Shown: in pieces, positions 17,677 to 26,113 of the stretch
Numbering within the stretch: the stretch's first letter is position 1
Layout of the letters: every line of letters starts with the position of its first letter
From: an uncultured Granulosicoccaceae bacterium
Lineage (GTDB): Bacteria > Pseudomonadota > Gammaproteobacteria > Granulosicoccales > Granulosicoccaceae
Reading direction: 5' to 3'
Assembly (NCBI GenBank): GCA_937930305.1
Contig: CALGLE010000033.1
Coordinates: 1-35,873, forward strand
DNA: 35,873 bases
The notes under the pieces: model-generated
Seen by the model: only the letters and a program-made list of their open reading frames with translations
What the model was told of the DNA's origin: nothing
Database searches by the model: none
Position numbers and translations under genes: made by a program

Positions 17677-17682
17677 ATCCAT

Positions 17683-18116
17683 TGGCCTTTATGACGCTTT
17701 TCCTTAAGCGGGTCAGTCGCAATTCTTGGGTCAAAGTGTATCAAAACAATGGAGTTGGCGAGTGATGTTCGCATAAACCGTAGTGGGGACTGCGGGGCGT
17801 GAAGCAGACGAGGTGCAGGAATCCCATCATTCGTCGTCGCAAATGACCCGATCGTACCCGCCAGTCTTGCGCCCACTTTTGGTGCAATCCCTAAAGCACG
17901 ATCAATCATACCGTTAGGTATAAAATAGGCCTATCGATGGGTCAAGTGGTGTGTATATGCGTCGGGTTTGTGTGATCTTTGTCGCTTTATGCGGACACAC
18001 CATTCAGCTACCGTTGGCTGAAAGTCGATAGATAACTACAAACCAACGATTAGCGCAGAGGATTTGCCCTGAACGTAACCTGAAATCCGATAAAGACCTT
18101 GGGTACGATCAATTCA
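17683..18116. other. Divergent intergenic region between the SNF2 and GGDEF-EAL genes
   Basis: About 430 bases. A minus-strand frame at 17604-17909 overlaps the SNF2 start and resembles nothing I know, so it is not called. An ATACC-GTTA-GGTAT inverted repeat (17908-17921) overlaps a -10-like TATAAA (17919-17924) without a good -35. A 24-codon open frame with a signal-like start lies at 17957-18031 and is listed separately. Confidence 0.4.
17957..18031 (+). CDS. Possible 24-residue small ORF or truncated secreted protein
   Basis: ATG 17957 to TAG 18029-18031. The peptide begins MRRVCVIFVALCGH and ends LPLAESR, resembling a short signal peptide (two arginines, hydrophobic core). AAG/TGG bases upstream give only a weak ribosome site. 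It might be a leader peptide for the GGDEF-EAL gene, the remnant of a secreted protein gene, or chance. I favour chance or remnant. Confidence 0.2.
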   Translation: MRRVCVIFVALCGHTIQLPLAESR

Positions 18117-20294
18117 ATGAGTAAATTTAGCGGCACGGCTTCGTTTCAAAAGATGCTGGCCTTTGGTGTCGGTGAACGACGCGGTTTAATCCTAGCGTGC
18201 TTAATCTTGTTGTTTGTATTGCTGGTTGCCACCTGGTTAATCACCAACACCAGTCAACAACGGCTTATTGAGTTCAAATCCCAAGAGATCGCCAATGTGG
18301 TCGCCACCCAAGCGAGAACCGCACGCTCGGTCTACACAACTTCCGTTGTTGCTAAACTAAAAAAAGAAGGCTTCGGAGCACGGATCGACTCCGCCGATCA
18401 TATCGGTTCAGTCCCGATTCCAGCGCAATTTTTAAAACAACTGGCAGCAAATTCATCCGTCGAGCACGAGGATGCGTTCCAGTTTCGGCCGTTAAGTAAA
18501 TGGAATCTGAGCCCCGATCAAGGACTCAAAGACGATTTCCAAGTTTGGGCTTGGGAACAACTTGAACAACAGCAGTCAAACACGCCCGAGGGCATTGTTG
18601 ACTGGGAACCCGTGTGGCGTATTGAAAACGTGGGCGGGCAAAACGCGTTGCGCTATATGGTTGCAGACCCGGCTGCCAATGCCTCGTGTGTCAACTGCCA
18701 CAATTCACTAGAGCAAACGCCAGAGATTCAAGCCATGCGTCGGGACGCAGGTACTGAACTTAACAAGATGTGGCAATTGAACGACTTAATGGGGGCGCTC
18801 GAGGTAATCGTACCCGTGCATGAGTCGTCAGCGCTGGCTGCGGCGCAAACACGTTCGGGGTTGTTTCTGGTGCTGGCTGTGGCGATCACCGGAATTTTAT
18901 TGGTGCTCGGTATTTCTGCGTTCGATGGCGCACGGGCTTTGGCCGTCACAAAAGACTTGGAAGTAAAAGCGCGCACGGATTCGTTAACCGGCTTGCCGAA
19001 CCGGGCTGGATTAAAAGCTAAGGTTGATGCACTGCTTCGTACGAGCACTTCAGCATCCCAGCACGCGGTCATGCTGTTGGATTTAAACGATTTCAAACGC
19101 ATCAACGACACGTTGGGTCATCACATCGGGGATGAAGTGCTGCGGGAGGTTGCGGTGCGCTTACAAGCCTTGATTGCGCCTCCATCTGTGTTCGGTCGGC
19201 TCGGTGGTGATGAGTTTGTGGTGTTCCTCAACAACGTAAACAACCAGCAAGTGATCAATACCGCTCGAGCAATCAATCAAGCACTAGATGCCAACATCGA
19301 AGTGGATCAGTATCGACTCAAATCCAACGCAAGTATTGGCATCTCGATGATGCCGGGTGATAGCCAGAATTTATCCGAAGCGTTACGTTGCGCGGATGTC
19401 GCAATGTACTGCGCTAAGCGAGCCAAAACCGGGTACAAGTTTTACCACTTGGACAATGACCACAACAACTTGAATTCACTATCGATCATCACCGATTTTA
19501 AAGCTGCGTTGGATAACGATGGTTTATCGATGGTGTATCAGCCAAAGTTTGACTTTGAACGCGGTGTGGTTAGCGGTGCAGAAGCGTTGCTTCGATGGGA
19601 GCACCCAGAACGAGGCATGATTTCTCCGGATCGGATTATTCCAATGGCTGAGCAATCAGATCAAATTATGGCGCTAACGCGCTGGACGGTGGATACCAGT
19701 CTGCGGCAACTAAAGCAATGGCACGACGCAGGGCGTGATTTAAAGATGGCGGTGAATCTCTCTGCACAAATGCTCAATGCAGACGAAACCGTAGTTATGC
19801 TGTTGGAGTTGTTAGAAGCCCACGATATACAAAGCCATCACTTAATCATTGAAGTCACCGAAACGGCGGTGATGCACGATTCGAAAAAAGCGATTGAACT
19901 GCTGGAACGCCTGCGTTCTGCTGGTGTCGGTATTTCACTGGACGATTTTGGTACCGGCTATTCATCGCTGTCGTACGTGAATAACTTGCCCATAAACGAG
20001 CTTAAACTCGACCGTTCGTTTAGCTATAACCTCAGTCGACGCAAAAACAAGGCGATTGTGAAAGCGGTAATCGATCTTGCGGCTAATGTGGGTGTTGAAC
20101 TGGTGCTCGAAGGTGTCGAGGATGCCGGGTCTTTAGCGCTGTTGTTGGATTCAGGCGGTACCCAAATGCAAGGTTATTACCTGTGCAAGCCAATCGCTGG
20201 GGATCTTCTGACCGAGCAGCTCGATGACTTGAATGCGGTGGCTCTTGACTGGGCTGAGCGAAAATACGGCGGCCGTAATCTGCGCGCCGCCTAA
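18117..20294 (+). CDS. Membrane GGDEF-EAL protein with extracytoplasmic c-heme (Tll0287/DUF3365-like) sensor
   Basis: About 725 residues. TM1 (about 22-41) and TM2 (about 246-268) enclose a periplasmic domain whose end carries Cys191-x-x-Cys194-His195 in ADPAANASCVNCHNS, with a preceding RYMVADP strand; this is the Tll0287-like heme-binding pattern (PF11845). The cytoplasmic part has a GGDEF domain (intact GGDEF 363-367, no RxxD inhibitory site before it) and an EAL domain (Glu489-Ala-Leu in GAEALLRWEH, ITETAVM-like IEVTETAVMHD and DDFGTGYSSLSYV). Both activities could be present, so c-di-GMP turnover may respond to redox, NO or O2 at the heme. ATG 18117 is taken; an in-frame TTG at 18099 is possible and neither has a good ribosome site. 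The gene is monocistronic. Confidence 0.9.
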   Translation: MSKFSGTASFQKMLAFGVGERRGLILACLILLFVLLVATWLITNTSQQRLIEFKSQEIANVVATQARTARSVYTTSVVAKLKKEGFGARIDSADHIGSVPIPAQFLKQLAANSSVEHEDAFQFRPLSKWNLSPDQGLKDDFQVWAWEQLEQQQSNTPEGIVDWEPVWRIENVGGQNALRYMVADPAANASCVNCHNSLEQTPEIQAMRRDAGTELNKMWQLNDLMGALEVIVPVHESSALAAAQTRSGLFLVLAVAITGILLVLGISAFDGARALAVTKDLEVKARTDSLTGLPNRAGLKAKVDALLRTSTSASQHAVMLLDLNDFKRINDTLGHHIGDEVLREVAVRLQALIAPPSVFGRLGGDEFVVFLNNVNNQQVINTARAINQALDANIEVDQYRLKSNASIGISMMPGDSQNLSEALRCADVAMYCAKRAKTGYKFYHLDNDHNNLNSLSIITDFKAALDNDGLSMVYQPKFDFERGVVSGAEALLRWEHPERGMISPDRIIPMAEQSDQIMALTRWTVDTSLRQLKQWHDAGRDLKMAVNLSAQMLNADETVVMLLELLEAHDIQSHHLIIEVTETAVMHDSKKAIELLERLRSAGVGISLDDFGTGYSSLSYVNNLPINELKLDRSFSYNLSRRKNKAIVKAVIDLAANVGVELVLEGVEDAGSLALLLDSGGTQMQGYYLCKPIAGDLLTEQLDDLNAVALDWAERKYGGRNLRAA

Positions 20295-20335
20295 GCCTTA
20301 GCTTGTTACGGTACTTAACACGATAACCGTGAGTT
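20283..20335 (+). repeat. Direct repeat copy A flanking the DUF3592 gene
   Basis: Begins with CGCGCCGCCTAAG, which includes the last codons and stop of the GGDEF-EAL gene, and continues to ATAACCGTGAGTT. Copy B at 22142-22192 shares the first 13 bases exactly and ends in the near-identical TTAACTGTGAGTT; the middle is only partly alike and needs small gaps. Confidence 0.5.
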
Positions 20336-20345
20336 CGTATTTTTA
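20306..20345 (+). terminator. Probable terminator of the GGDEF-EAL gene
   Basis: TTACGGT (20306-20312) pairs with ACCGTGA (20326-20332) if one U-G pair is allowed, with a 13-base loop, followed five bases later by a run of T's (20340-20344). The T-run abuts the end of the convergent gene at 20349. Confidence 0.35.
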
Positions 20346-20348
20346 CAT

Positions 20349-22055
20349 CTAGCAGCGATCACGAACCGTCTGAATCAAAGCAAGCGCATGGTGCTTCCCT
20401 TCAATTCCGTCTACGATTCTAATCGTTTTTTTATCAGCCTTAAAATTTATCGCATAATACTCAAATGACTTAGTTTTCGTACTCTTTGTCATGGTGTGTC
20501 GAATAATGAATTGATCGTCGTCCGCAACCACACCTTGATGTTTGGCATAGACGTAACCGAACCACTTGTGCTGCGTGAAGAGCACTAATGATTTCTTATC
20601 GATTTTTACATCAACCGATTTGCCTACCCAAAACAACAATAACATCGTTACGGCACCTCCGATGCAAATGAAAATATAACCCGCCCCCCACCCTTGAACT
20701 GCGGTGAACAACCCGTAGCCAGCGAATAATATTCCAACGAATGCAGCGGCGAGTGTTGATTTTGGACTTTGGCTTGCCCGGCTGTATATATAGAGGTTTT
20801 GTGAGTCTTCTGTCACGGGCACCTGTTCGATAGCCGCCGCTAAAACACGTTCTTCACTCGCTTGTCGTTCTTTTTCTAAAAAGCCTGCCGGTATGTTTAC
20901 CCTACCGCCTGCACGGGCACCAATGTCACCAACATTCACAACCCAACTGCGTTCAAACTGACCTAAGCTGGCCGACGTGAATTCTCCCTCAACCACAACA
21001 GCCCATTCAATCGATTCACGATCGCTCAAATCTTCTGTCGGCGCGCAATCGCTAGGAATCTCAAAAAGAAATTGCCCGTTCAACCCATCTGCCGTTTGTT
21101 TTACGTACACCGGCGCAACTTTTTGCCACTGAACCGTCCGGTTTGAACTGCGGTTATTGCGTGATTTTGATCGGGTTATTCGGGTGCATTGTAAGGTGGC
21201 ATGAAGCGGTGCTTTGGTGTTAGCCAGTTCGGTGATATTCGCCACGGTAATACTAAAGTGCCCGCCAAGCTCACCACCCACACCGGGTGCAAACGGATCG
21301 AGAAACAACGGCGTTGGGCCAACACGTCGAAAGGCTTGATGACGCTTAAATGCGTAGAAAATCAGACCTAAACCAACGACAACAAATAATAACAAGAAAG
21401 CGGCACCGTATTCACCATCTCGCAGGGCGTCGGGTAGCACTGAAACACTCAACGTTACACAGATCGCAGTCGTCACAACGCCGATAAACAGCGTGATCCA
21501 ATGCTCATATTTTTCAGAGCTGTCCATTCCTACGCCAGGGTCATACGTGGCTCGATCCTTAGTTTTATTGTTTTGGCGCAAAGAAAACCAGATGAAGCAA
21601 ACACCGGCACTAGAAAAGGAAAAAAGGAATATCGCGCCGATTACAATAGATTGCCAACGCAGCGTTCGATCTAAAACAGATTCTGAAGGGTTACTTGGAT
21701 TAACAAACACCGATGCTTCATTGCTGTTTTTGCCAGCTTGAAGTGTGCGTGCTAGATCTTTCCAGTAAGTACCAAAATTATCACTGCCAGAACTCAAACT
21801 GATTCGATCACCTTGATAGGTGACACCCTCATAATCATACGAGTAGGAGCCTTTGACCGTGTAAGTCGTCGAGTCACCTGATTTTGTAATCAAATTGACT
21901 TCGTGAAGCGTTGCTGACACCTCAACCCACTGACCCGATTGAACATAGCCAATCAACATATTGACCGCGATGCCGTAACCCGCAACTAAACCTGCAATTA
22001 CAAATAGCGATCCAAACACCACACCCAGCCAACTTTTTTTGATCTGTTGCTTCAT
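20349..22055 (-). CDS. DUF3592-domain membrane protein
   Basis: A 568-residue inner-membrane protein. The N-terminus has a TM helix (about 9-33) followed by a DUF3592 domain (PF12158): GQWVEVSATLHEV, YTVKGSYSYDYEGVTYQGDRISL, SVFVNPSNPSESVLDR, then a second TM. Two more TM helices around 190-240 precede a soluble beta-rich region (about 255-400) and a TM pair near 440-490. The family has no settled function; eukaryote-like or bacterial members sit in envelopes. The start ATG 22055 has no clear ribosome site. The gene is convergent with the GGDEF-EAL gene and lies between two copies of a degenerate direct repeat, which may record an insertion. Confidence 0.7.
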   Translation of the reverse strand: MKQQIKKSWLGVVFGSLFVIAGLVAGYGIAVNMLIGYVQSGQWVEVSATLHEVNLITKSGDSTTYTVKGSYSYDYEGVTYQGDRISLSSGSDNFGTYWKDLARTLQAGKNSNEASVFVNPSNPSESVLDRTLRWQSIVIGAIFLFSFSSAGVCFIWFSLRQNNKTKDRATYDPGVGMDSSEKYEHWITLFIGVVTTAICVTLSVSVLPDALRDGEYGAAFLLLFVVVGLGLIFYAFKRHQAFRRVGPTPLFLDPFAPGVGGELGGHFSITVANITELANTKAPLHATLQCTRITRSKSRNNRSSNRTVQWQKVAPVYVKQTADGLNGQFLFEIPSDCAPTEDLSDRESIEWAVVVEGEFTSASLGQFERSWVVNVGDIGARAGGRVNIPAGFLEKERQASEERVLAAAIEQVPVTEDSQNLYIYSRASQSPKSTLAAAFVGILFAGYGLFTAVQGWGAGYIFICIGGAVTMLLLFWVGKSVDVKIDKKSLVLFTQHKWFGYVYAKHQGVVADDDQFIIRHTMTKSTKTKSFEYYAINFKADKKTIRIVDGIEGKHHALALIQTVRDRC

Positions 22056-22141
22056 TAAGAATTATCTGCTTGACAAGGGAATTCGGTTAAGACCTTACGT
22101 AACGTGATGATGATGAGCACAAATACTGCGCAACTAAGTTT

Positions 22142-22192
22142 CGCGCCGCCTAAGTCATGCCTGTTAGATTATTAGCCTGTTAACTGTGAGTT
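22142..22192 (+). repeat. Direct repeat copy B flanking the DUF3592 gene
   Basis: Shares CGCGCCGCCTAAG and a TTAACTGTGAGTT-type end with copy A (20283-20335). Here the sequence is non-coding, whereas in copy A its first bases are the 3' end of the GGDEF-EAL gene, so copy B looks like a decayed duplicate of that gene end. Confidence 0.5.
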
Positions 22193-22203
22193 ATCGGATA
22201 ACT
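22189..22203. promoter_or_regulatory. 15-base palindrome, candidate operator
   Basis: AGTTATC-G-GATAACT, perfect arms of seven around one central base, about 134 bases upstream of the DUF3592 start on the minus strand. The binding protein is unknown. Confidence 0.35.
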
Positions 22204-22493
22204 GGCCAATGGGTGTGACCACGGATCAGGGAAATATTCCACTACATTGGAAGCATCACAGACAGATCAATCACTACCATCCTGAACAAGTCGCATGGTT
22301 GGCCATCGCAGTCCGGAGCTGCCCACATCGCTCTATCATGGCGAGCGTTCTGACACACTCTCCTGCACACCAGCATCATATAACGCTCCATTAATTGAAC
22401 AGAATACCAATGAATATTTAATTAACCGAAAGCATAGTGCTGATTAGAAAGATCCGAAAATTACGTTTTTCAAAGCTTGATTTTATAGAGTCA

Positions 22494-22536
22494 CAGTGAA
22501 ATGGCGTTTTTTCACTGCATCATCATTAATTATAGT
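22494..22536 (+). promoter_or_regulatory. Candidate GH16 promoter with inverted repeat
   Basis: TATAGT (22531-22536) is a good -10; a -35 at 22508-22513 (TTTTTC) is poor. The inverted repeat CAGTGAAA (22494-22501) / TTTCACTG (22510-22517) overlaps that -35 position, the arrangement expected where an activator or repressor controls a weak promoter. Confidence 0.35.
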
Positions 22537-22617
22537 GATTGAAATTAACTATATTTGTAAGACAGGATATTAAACTCCTCACCCCAGGCCTGCTTAAAGC
22601 TAAGGACATGATTTCGA

Positions 22618-24207
22618 ATGCATGCAATTAAATCAATCTCAGCAAAACTATTTTTAGTGATTTGCCTTTCAATGATCGGTATTCTTCCAGCTAACGCAAA
22701 AGGGAAACCGAACAACCCGGGCGGAGGGAAGCCAGATAATGGAGGAGGCGAATCCACATCAGAATGTCCAACCGAGGTATTGATAAACAGTGATGTAATT
22801 TCCGTCTCCGAATCAGGTGGCAAGTTTGTTAAGCAAAGATCCCAAGAAGGCGTTTTAACCGAAGTGGATGTAGACGCGCTGAAGGAAGCTGAAATTAGTC
22901 AGTACCCTGCGGGTTGTAATTCAGACAATGTTGATTTTGACACCACTTACTACGGCATAAACATTAGGAGCGACGACATTGTCATACTCGATAGAAGTGA
23001 ATTCAACGACTTCAATTTAATTTTTAATGATGATTTCGACAATACCAACAACTTGCCGGATTACAGTAACTCATTTAACTACCGTCGTTGGAGCTCTAAA
23101 TACGCGTTTTCAATTGATGCCAAGATAAATACCATCCCAGGGGAAGATGCGCATTGGAATGTAAATACTACGGGACGCTACCCTGGCGAAGGGGTAGGTG
23201 TTGATAATTTCTATAACAACAGTTCTCAAATAGATTATTTGGACACGGTGAATTCAACAGGAAGTGTTTTTAATACAACGCCAAATGGCATTCGCATTAT
23301 CGCAAAACGTAATCCAGACCCAAGCCGTAAGATTAATGGTGGTAAGAAATACATTTCCGGGCTGCTGTCCAGTCATTCCAACCCTGACCCCGATAAAGAA
23401 TTTACGGTAGGCGCTAATGGATTTGAATTTCGTTACGGTTATGCTGAGATGCGTGCAAAACTGCCCGAACAAGGAAATGGATTTCGTGCAGCGTTTTGGC
23501 TGTACTCTGATAACGCGTACTACAATCAATTGATCCGTGGCAATCCTGATTTTATTCCAAACAACAATAGGCACGAGATCGATGTCATGGAATATCTGCC
23601 GAATTCAGGCGACGTAAACGGTTATCAGCCTCAAGCAGAACTTTTTGGGGGTGTAAACAACGACGCAAGAAATGACGACAAGAAAATTTTAACTTATGAC
23701 ACGATTTTCCATACCTATCATTTTAACAACGGCGTAAACCGAACCCCGACGGATTGGACTTTTAACGCAGAAGACCGTTATAAAACTCGTAGGGCTACAG
23801 TATTTCCGACAATCGATGGTCCTAATACACCTCCCTATTCTATTTCGACAGCTGCTCCAGATGGTTTTGTAACCTATGGAGTTCTATGGCAGCCTGATAG
23901 TATTGAATGGTATGTTAACGATGTGCTAGTTCACCGAGTACTGGAAGGTGGGGAAACCATAAAAGGTTTTCAGGTTGACGCTCCGGTTTTCAACAAGCGA
24001 ATGTACATGATTGCAAACCTTGCGATGGGGTTGGGCGTATTCGAAGGCGAAGAGATTGACAGTGCGCTACTGGATACAGACAACAAACCAGCGTTCGAAA
24101 TTGACTACATTAAAGTATGGCAGCCATCCAATATCCCAGGCGCAGCATGGTGCGGGTATGGTTATACCGGTTCTAAGTGGTGCGATGGAGAGATTGGGCT
24201 TGATTGA
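22618..24207 (+). CDS. Secreted glycoside hydrolase family 16 (beta-glucanase/galactanase type)
   Basis: A 529-residue secreted enzyme. Signal peptide 1-27 (ILPANA/K), then a Gly/Pro/Lys/Asn-rich linker (about 28-48), an unassigned segment (about 49-125) and the GH16 catalytic domain (about 130-505). The catalytic motif is Glu320-Ile-Asp322-Val-Met-Glu325 in RHEIDVMEYL, the beta-bulge ExDxxE form used by laminarinases and marine galactanases. Supporting pieces are GYAEMRAKLPEQGNGFRAAFWLYS, GVLWQPDSIEWYVNDVLVHR and the final strand FEIDYIKVWQ. A short tail with two cysteines (AAWCGYGY, SKWCDGE) follows. AAGGA at 22602-22606 is 11 bases before the ATG, slightly far. The exact glycan cannot be told; no TonB receptor, sulfatase or other glycanase is adjacent. 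Confidence 0.88.
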   Translation: MHAIKSISAKLFLVICLSMIGILPANAKGKPNNPGGGKPDNGGGESTSECPTEVLINSDVISVSESGGKFVKQRSQEGVLTEVDVDALKEAEISQYPAGCNSDNVDFDTTYYGINIRSDDIVILDRSEFNDFNLIFNDDFDNTNNLPDYSNSFNYRRWSSKYAFSIDAKINTIPGEDAHWNVNTTGRYPGEGVGVDNFYNNSSQIDYLDTVNSTGSVFNTTPNGIRIIAKRNPDPSRKINGGKKYISGLLSSHSNPDPDKEFTVGANGFEFRYGYAEMRAKLPEQGNGFRAAFWLYSDNAYYNQLIRGNPDFIPNNNRHEIDVMEYLPNSGDVNGYQPQAELFGGVNNDARNDDKKILTYDTIFHTYHFNNGVNRTPTDWTFNAEDRYKTRRATVFPTIDGPNTPPYSISTAAPDGFVTYGVLWQPDSIEWYVNDVLVHRVLEGGETIKGFQVDAPVFNKRMYMIANLAMGLGVFEGEEIDSALLDTDNKPAFEIDYIKVWQPSNIPGAAWCGYGYTGSKWCDGEIGLD

Positions 24208-24411
24208 ATTCACACCTGAAACGATGGGTGAGCTCACTTAGATTCATTCATTTAACGATTAGTATCGGCTTTCGGATGCGATACCTTGTGCGTGGGCATT
24301 ACTAGCCGCCTGTTCCTACAAAGGCGCTACACATTAAATACCGATCATCAAGATACATTTTAAACCGTGATAGCTGATCGACCCTAATCACATCGATACT
24401 CGGATAAGCGC

Positions 24412-25350
24412 TTAATCACCGGTTCCCCGAATAGGTCGCACAGCTTGCAGCATCGCCACAATAAGTTCATCGCGTTGCTGCGCCAACTCATCCGTGGTGG
24501 CTGACCCAGCGGCCGCCTCCACACCCGACACTAACAGTGCAGCAGCGCTTGCATCCAAATGGGGTGAACCTAAATCATCCCACCAGGTGTTGAAGCTATC
24601 GCTGTAACGTTCGCAAAAGTCACGCATACCACCAGGGCCTGCACCCAGATGAAACAGCATGTTCGGTCCCATTGCTGCCCATCGTAGCCCAGGACCTGCC
24701 CACATCGCTATATCGATGTCTTCAACGCTGGCTACTCCTTCTTTAACCAGGTGCAAAGCCTCGCGCCAAACAGCAGCCTGCAAACGGTTGGCAACATGAC
24801 CGGGACGCTCCTTGTTTAACCTGATCGTCACCTTACCAATTGACTGGTAGAACTGTTCAGCGAAATCAACAGCCGCATCATCTGTTTTTTCATTGCCCAT
24901 CACTTCCACTAAAGGAATTAGATGGGGCGGATTAAATGGATGCCCCAATACAAATCGGTTCGGTTTGCTCCACCCTTTCTGCATGTCACTCAGTGTTAAT
25001 CCAGACGCTGAACTGGCGATCACGCATTCGGGCGCTAGGTTGTTTTCAATCTGTTGATACAGCGCGTGTTTTATGGCGAGTCGTTCCGGCACACTCTCTT
25101 GCACAAACGCAGCATCCTTTACCGCAGCTTCCGGTGAACTTAAAAAGCGCACCGCATCCGGGTTGCCGTTTTCAGTTAATCCCAGCTTTTCAAGTGTTGG
25201 CCAGGCCGCTTCCATGTAGTCTCTTACCGATTTTTCTACCGAACTTGACGAGTCGTATACCGCGACACTTTTACCGGCTGCCAGAAACAACGATGTCCAA
25301 CTTGCGCCTATCACGCCAGCTCCTAAAACAGCCGTGTGTGTTGAGTTCAT
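24412..25350 (-). CDS. 3-hydroxyacyl-CoA dehydrogenase-family oxidoreductase (carnitine/gulonate dehydrogenase-like)
   Basis: A 312-residue NAD-dependent 3-hydroxy acid dehydrogenase. The Rossmann motif GAGVIGASW is at residues 9-17, followed by SSASGLTLSDM, GHPFNPPHLIPLVEV with the catalytic His, and the C-terminal helical domain with RPGHVANRLQAAVWREA and GPGLRWAAMGP. The size and the GPGLRW segment suit the group containing L-carnitine 3-dehydrogenase and L-gulonate dehydrogenase rather than fatty-acid enzymes. It would oxidise a 3-hydroxy acid to the 3-keto acid, the kind of substrate BKACE cleaves. ATG 25350 is two bases after the stop of the upstream SDR gene (25353), so it is translationally coupled and is the last gene of the Rieske operon. 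Confidence 0.85.
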   Translation of the reverse strand: MNSTHTAVLGAGVIGASWTSLFLAAGKSVAVYDSSSSVEKSVRDYMEAAWPTLEKLGLTENGNPDAVRFLSSPEAAVKDAAFVQESVPERLAIKHALYQQIENNLAPECVIASSASGLTLSDMQKGWSKPNRFVLGHPFNPPHLIPLVEVMGNEKTDDAAVDFAEQFYQSIGKVTIRLNKERPGHVANRLQAAVWREALHLVKEGVASVEDIDIAMWAGPGLRWAAMGPNMLFHLGAGPGGMRDFCERYSDSFNTWWDDLGSPHLDASAAALLVSGVEAAAGSATTDELAQQRDELIVAMLQAVRPIRGTGD

Positions 25351-25352
25351 GT

Positions 25353-26102
25353 TCAAAATAGCCCAGGTTGTAAAGGCGAGGCGGCGGTCATACCGCCATC
25401 GACTGTGATGCATTCACCTGAAATGTAATGCGATTGATCCGACGCCAGAAACGACACCAGATCAGCAATGTCAGACGGCTTACCGAAGCGGCCAACCGGA
25501 TGCCTCGACAACGCATCTTGCTTTGCCGCTTGCGGGTTGTTGGCCAAAGCAAACGCATCATCGGCCATGGCCGTCATGATCCAACCCGGTTGTATGGCAT
25601 TGCATCGCACAGTCGGGCCATGGTCCACCGCGATTGATCGGGTCAATCCATGCACAAACGCTTTCGATGCGTTGTACAACGCCATGGAAGGGTCCGATAC
25701 GTTCCCTGAAATAGAACCAATGTTGATGATGTTGCCGTTGGATTTTTGCATTGCGGGTAAGCACGCCCGACTCATGTTAAAAACGCCTCGGCAGTTAACA
25801 CCCACCACCAAGTCCCAATCGTCATCACTGCTGTCGACGACGTTTTTTTCAACTTGAACTCCGGCGTTGTTCACCAGCAGTGACACCGGGCCAAAACAGT
25901 GTTCAGCCTTTTCAACAATGCGCGTTGCGTCAGCCACTTTGGACACATCCGCCTGAATCCACTCAGCACTTTTGGGAAATTGAGCGGTCCGCTCCCCCCG
26001 ACCACAACTGAGAACCTGAAAGCCGTCATCCAGTAATCGCTGAACGATGGACAGTCCAATTCCCTGCCCACCACCGGTAACAATGGCAACTGATTTAGTC
26101 AT
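25353..26102 (-). CDS. Short-chain dehydrogenase/reductase (second of pair)
   Basis: A 249-residue classical SDR. The start is ATG 26102 (MTKSVAIVTGGG), with AAGAG eight bases upstream; an extension to 26165 would add a non-SDR tail. It has TGGGQGIG cofactor motif, NNAG, IINIGSISG with the catalytic Ser, and YNASK. The C-terminal SGECITVDGGMTA is typical. It reduces or oxidises an alcohol/ketone with NAD(P). It follows the other SDR by 11 bases and is 2 bases before the HAD-type gene. Sequence differs enough from its neighbour to suggest a distinct step or stereochemistry. Specific substrate unknown. Confidence 0.88.
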   Translation of the reverse strand: MTKSVAIVTGGGQGIGLSIVQRLLDDGFQVLSCGRGERTAQFPKSAEWIQADVSKVADATRIVEKAEHCFGPVSLLVNNAGVQVEKNVVDSSDDDWDLVVGVNCRGVFNMSRACLPAMQKSNGNIINIGSISGNVSDPSMALYNASKAFVHGLTRSIAVDHGPTVRCNAIQPGWIMTAMADDAFALANNPQAAKQDALSRHPVGRFGKPSDIADLVSFLASDQSHYISGECITVDGGMTAASPLQPGLF

Positions 26103-26113
26103 AGTGGTTGCTC

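Larger units (their letters stand above)
22056..22617. other. 562-base non-coding region between DUF3592 and GH16 genes
   Basis: The longest gene-free stretch. It holds direct repeat copy B, a 15-base palindrome and the GH16 promoter area, listed separately. Frames such as 22209-22394 have no ribosome site or recognisable product. Confidence 0.5.

Noticed and set aside
17604..17909. 101-codon minus-strand frame upstream of the SNF2 gene
   Set aside because: Overlaps the SNF2 start, has no ribosome site and no recognisable domain or composition of a real protein.
24361..24385. CTGATCGA in the GH16/HAD intergenic region as a second TetR operator linking the two catabolic loci
   Set aside because: Only one half of the palindrome is present and it lies at the 3' ends of convergent genes, not at a promoter.
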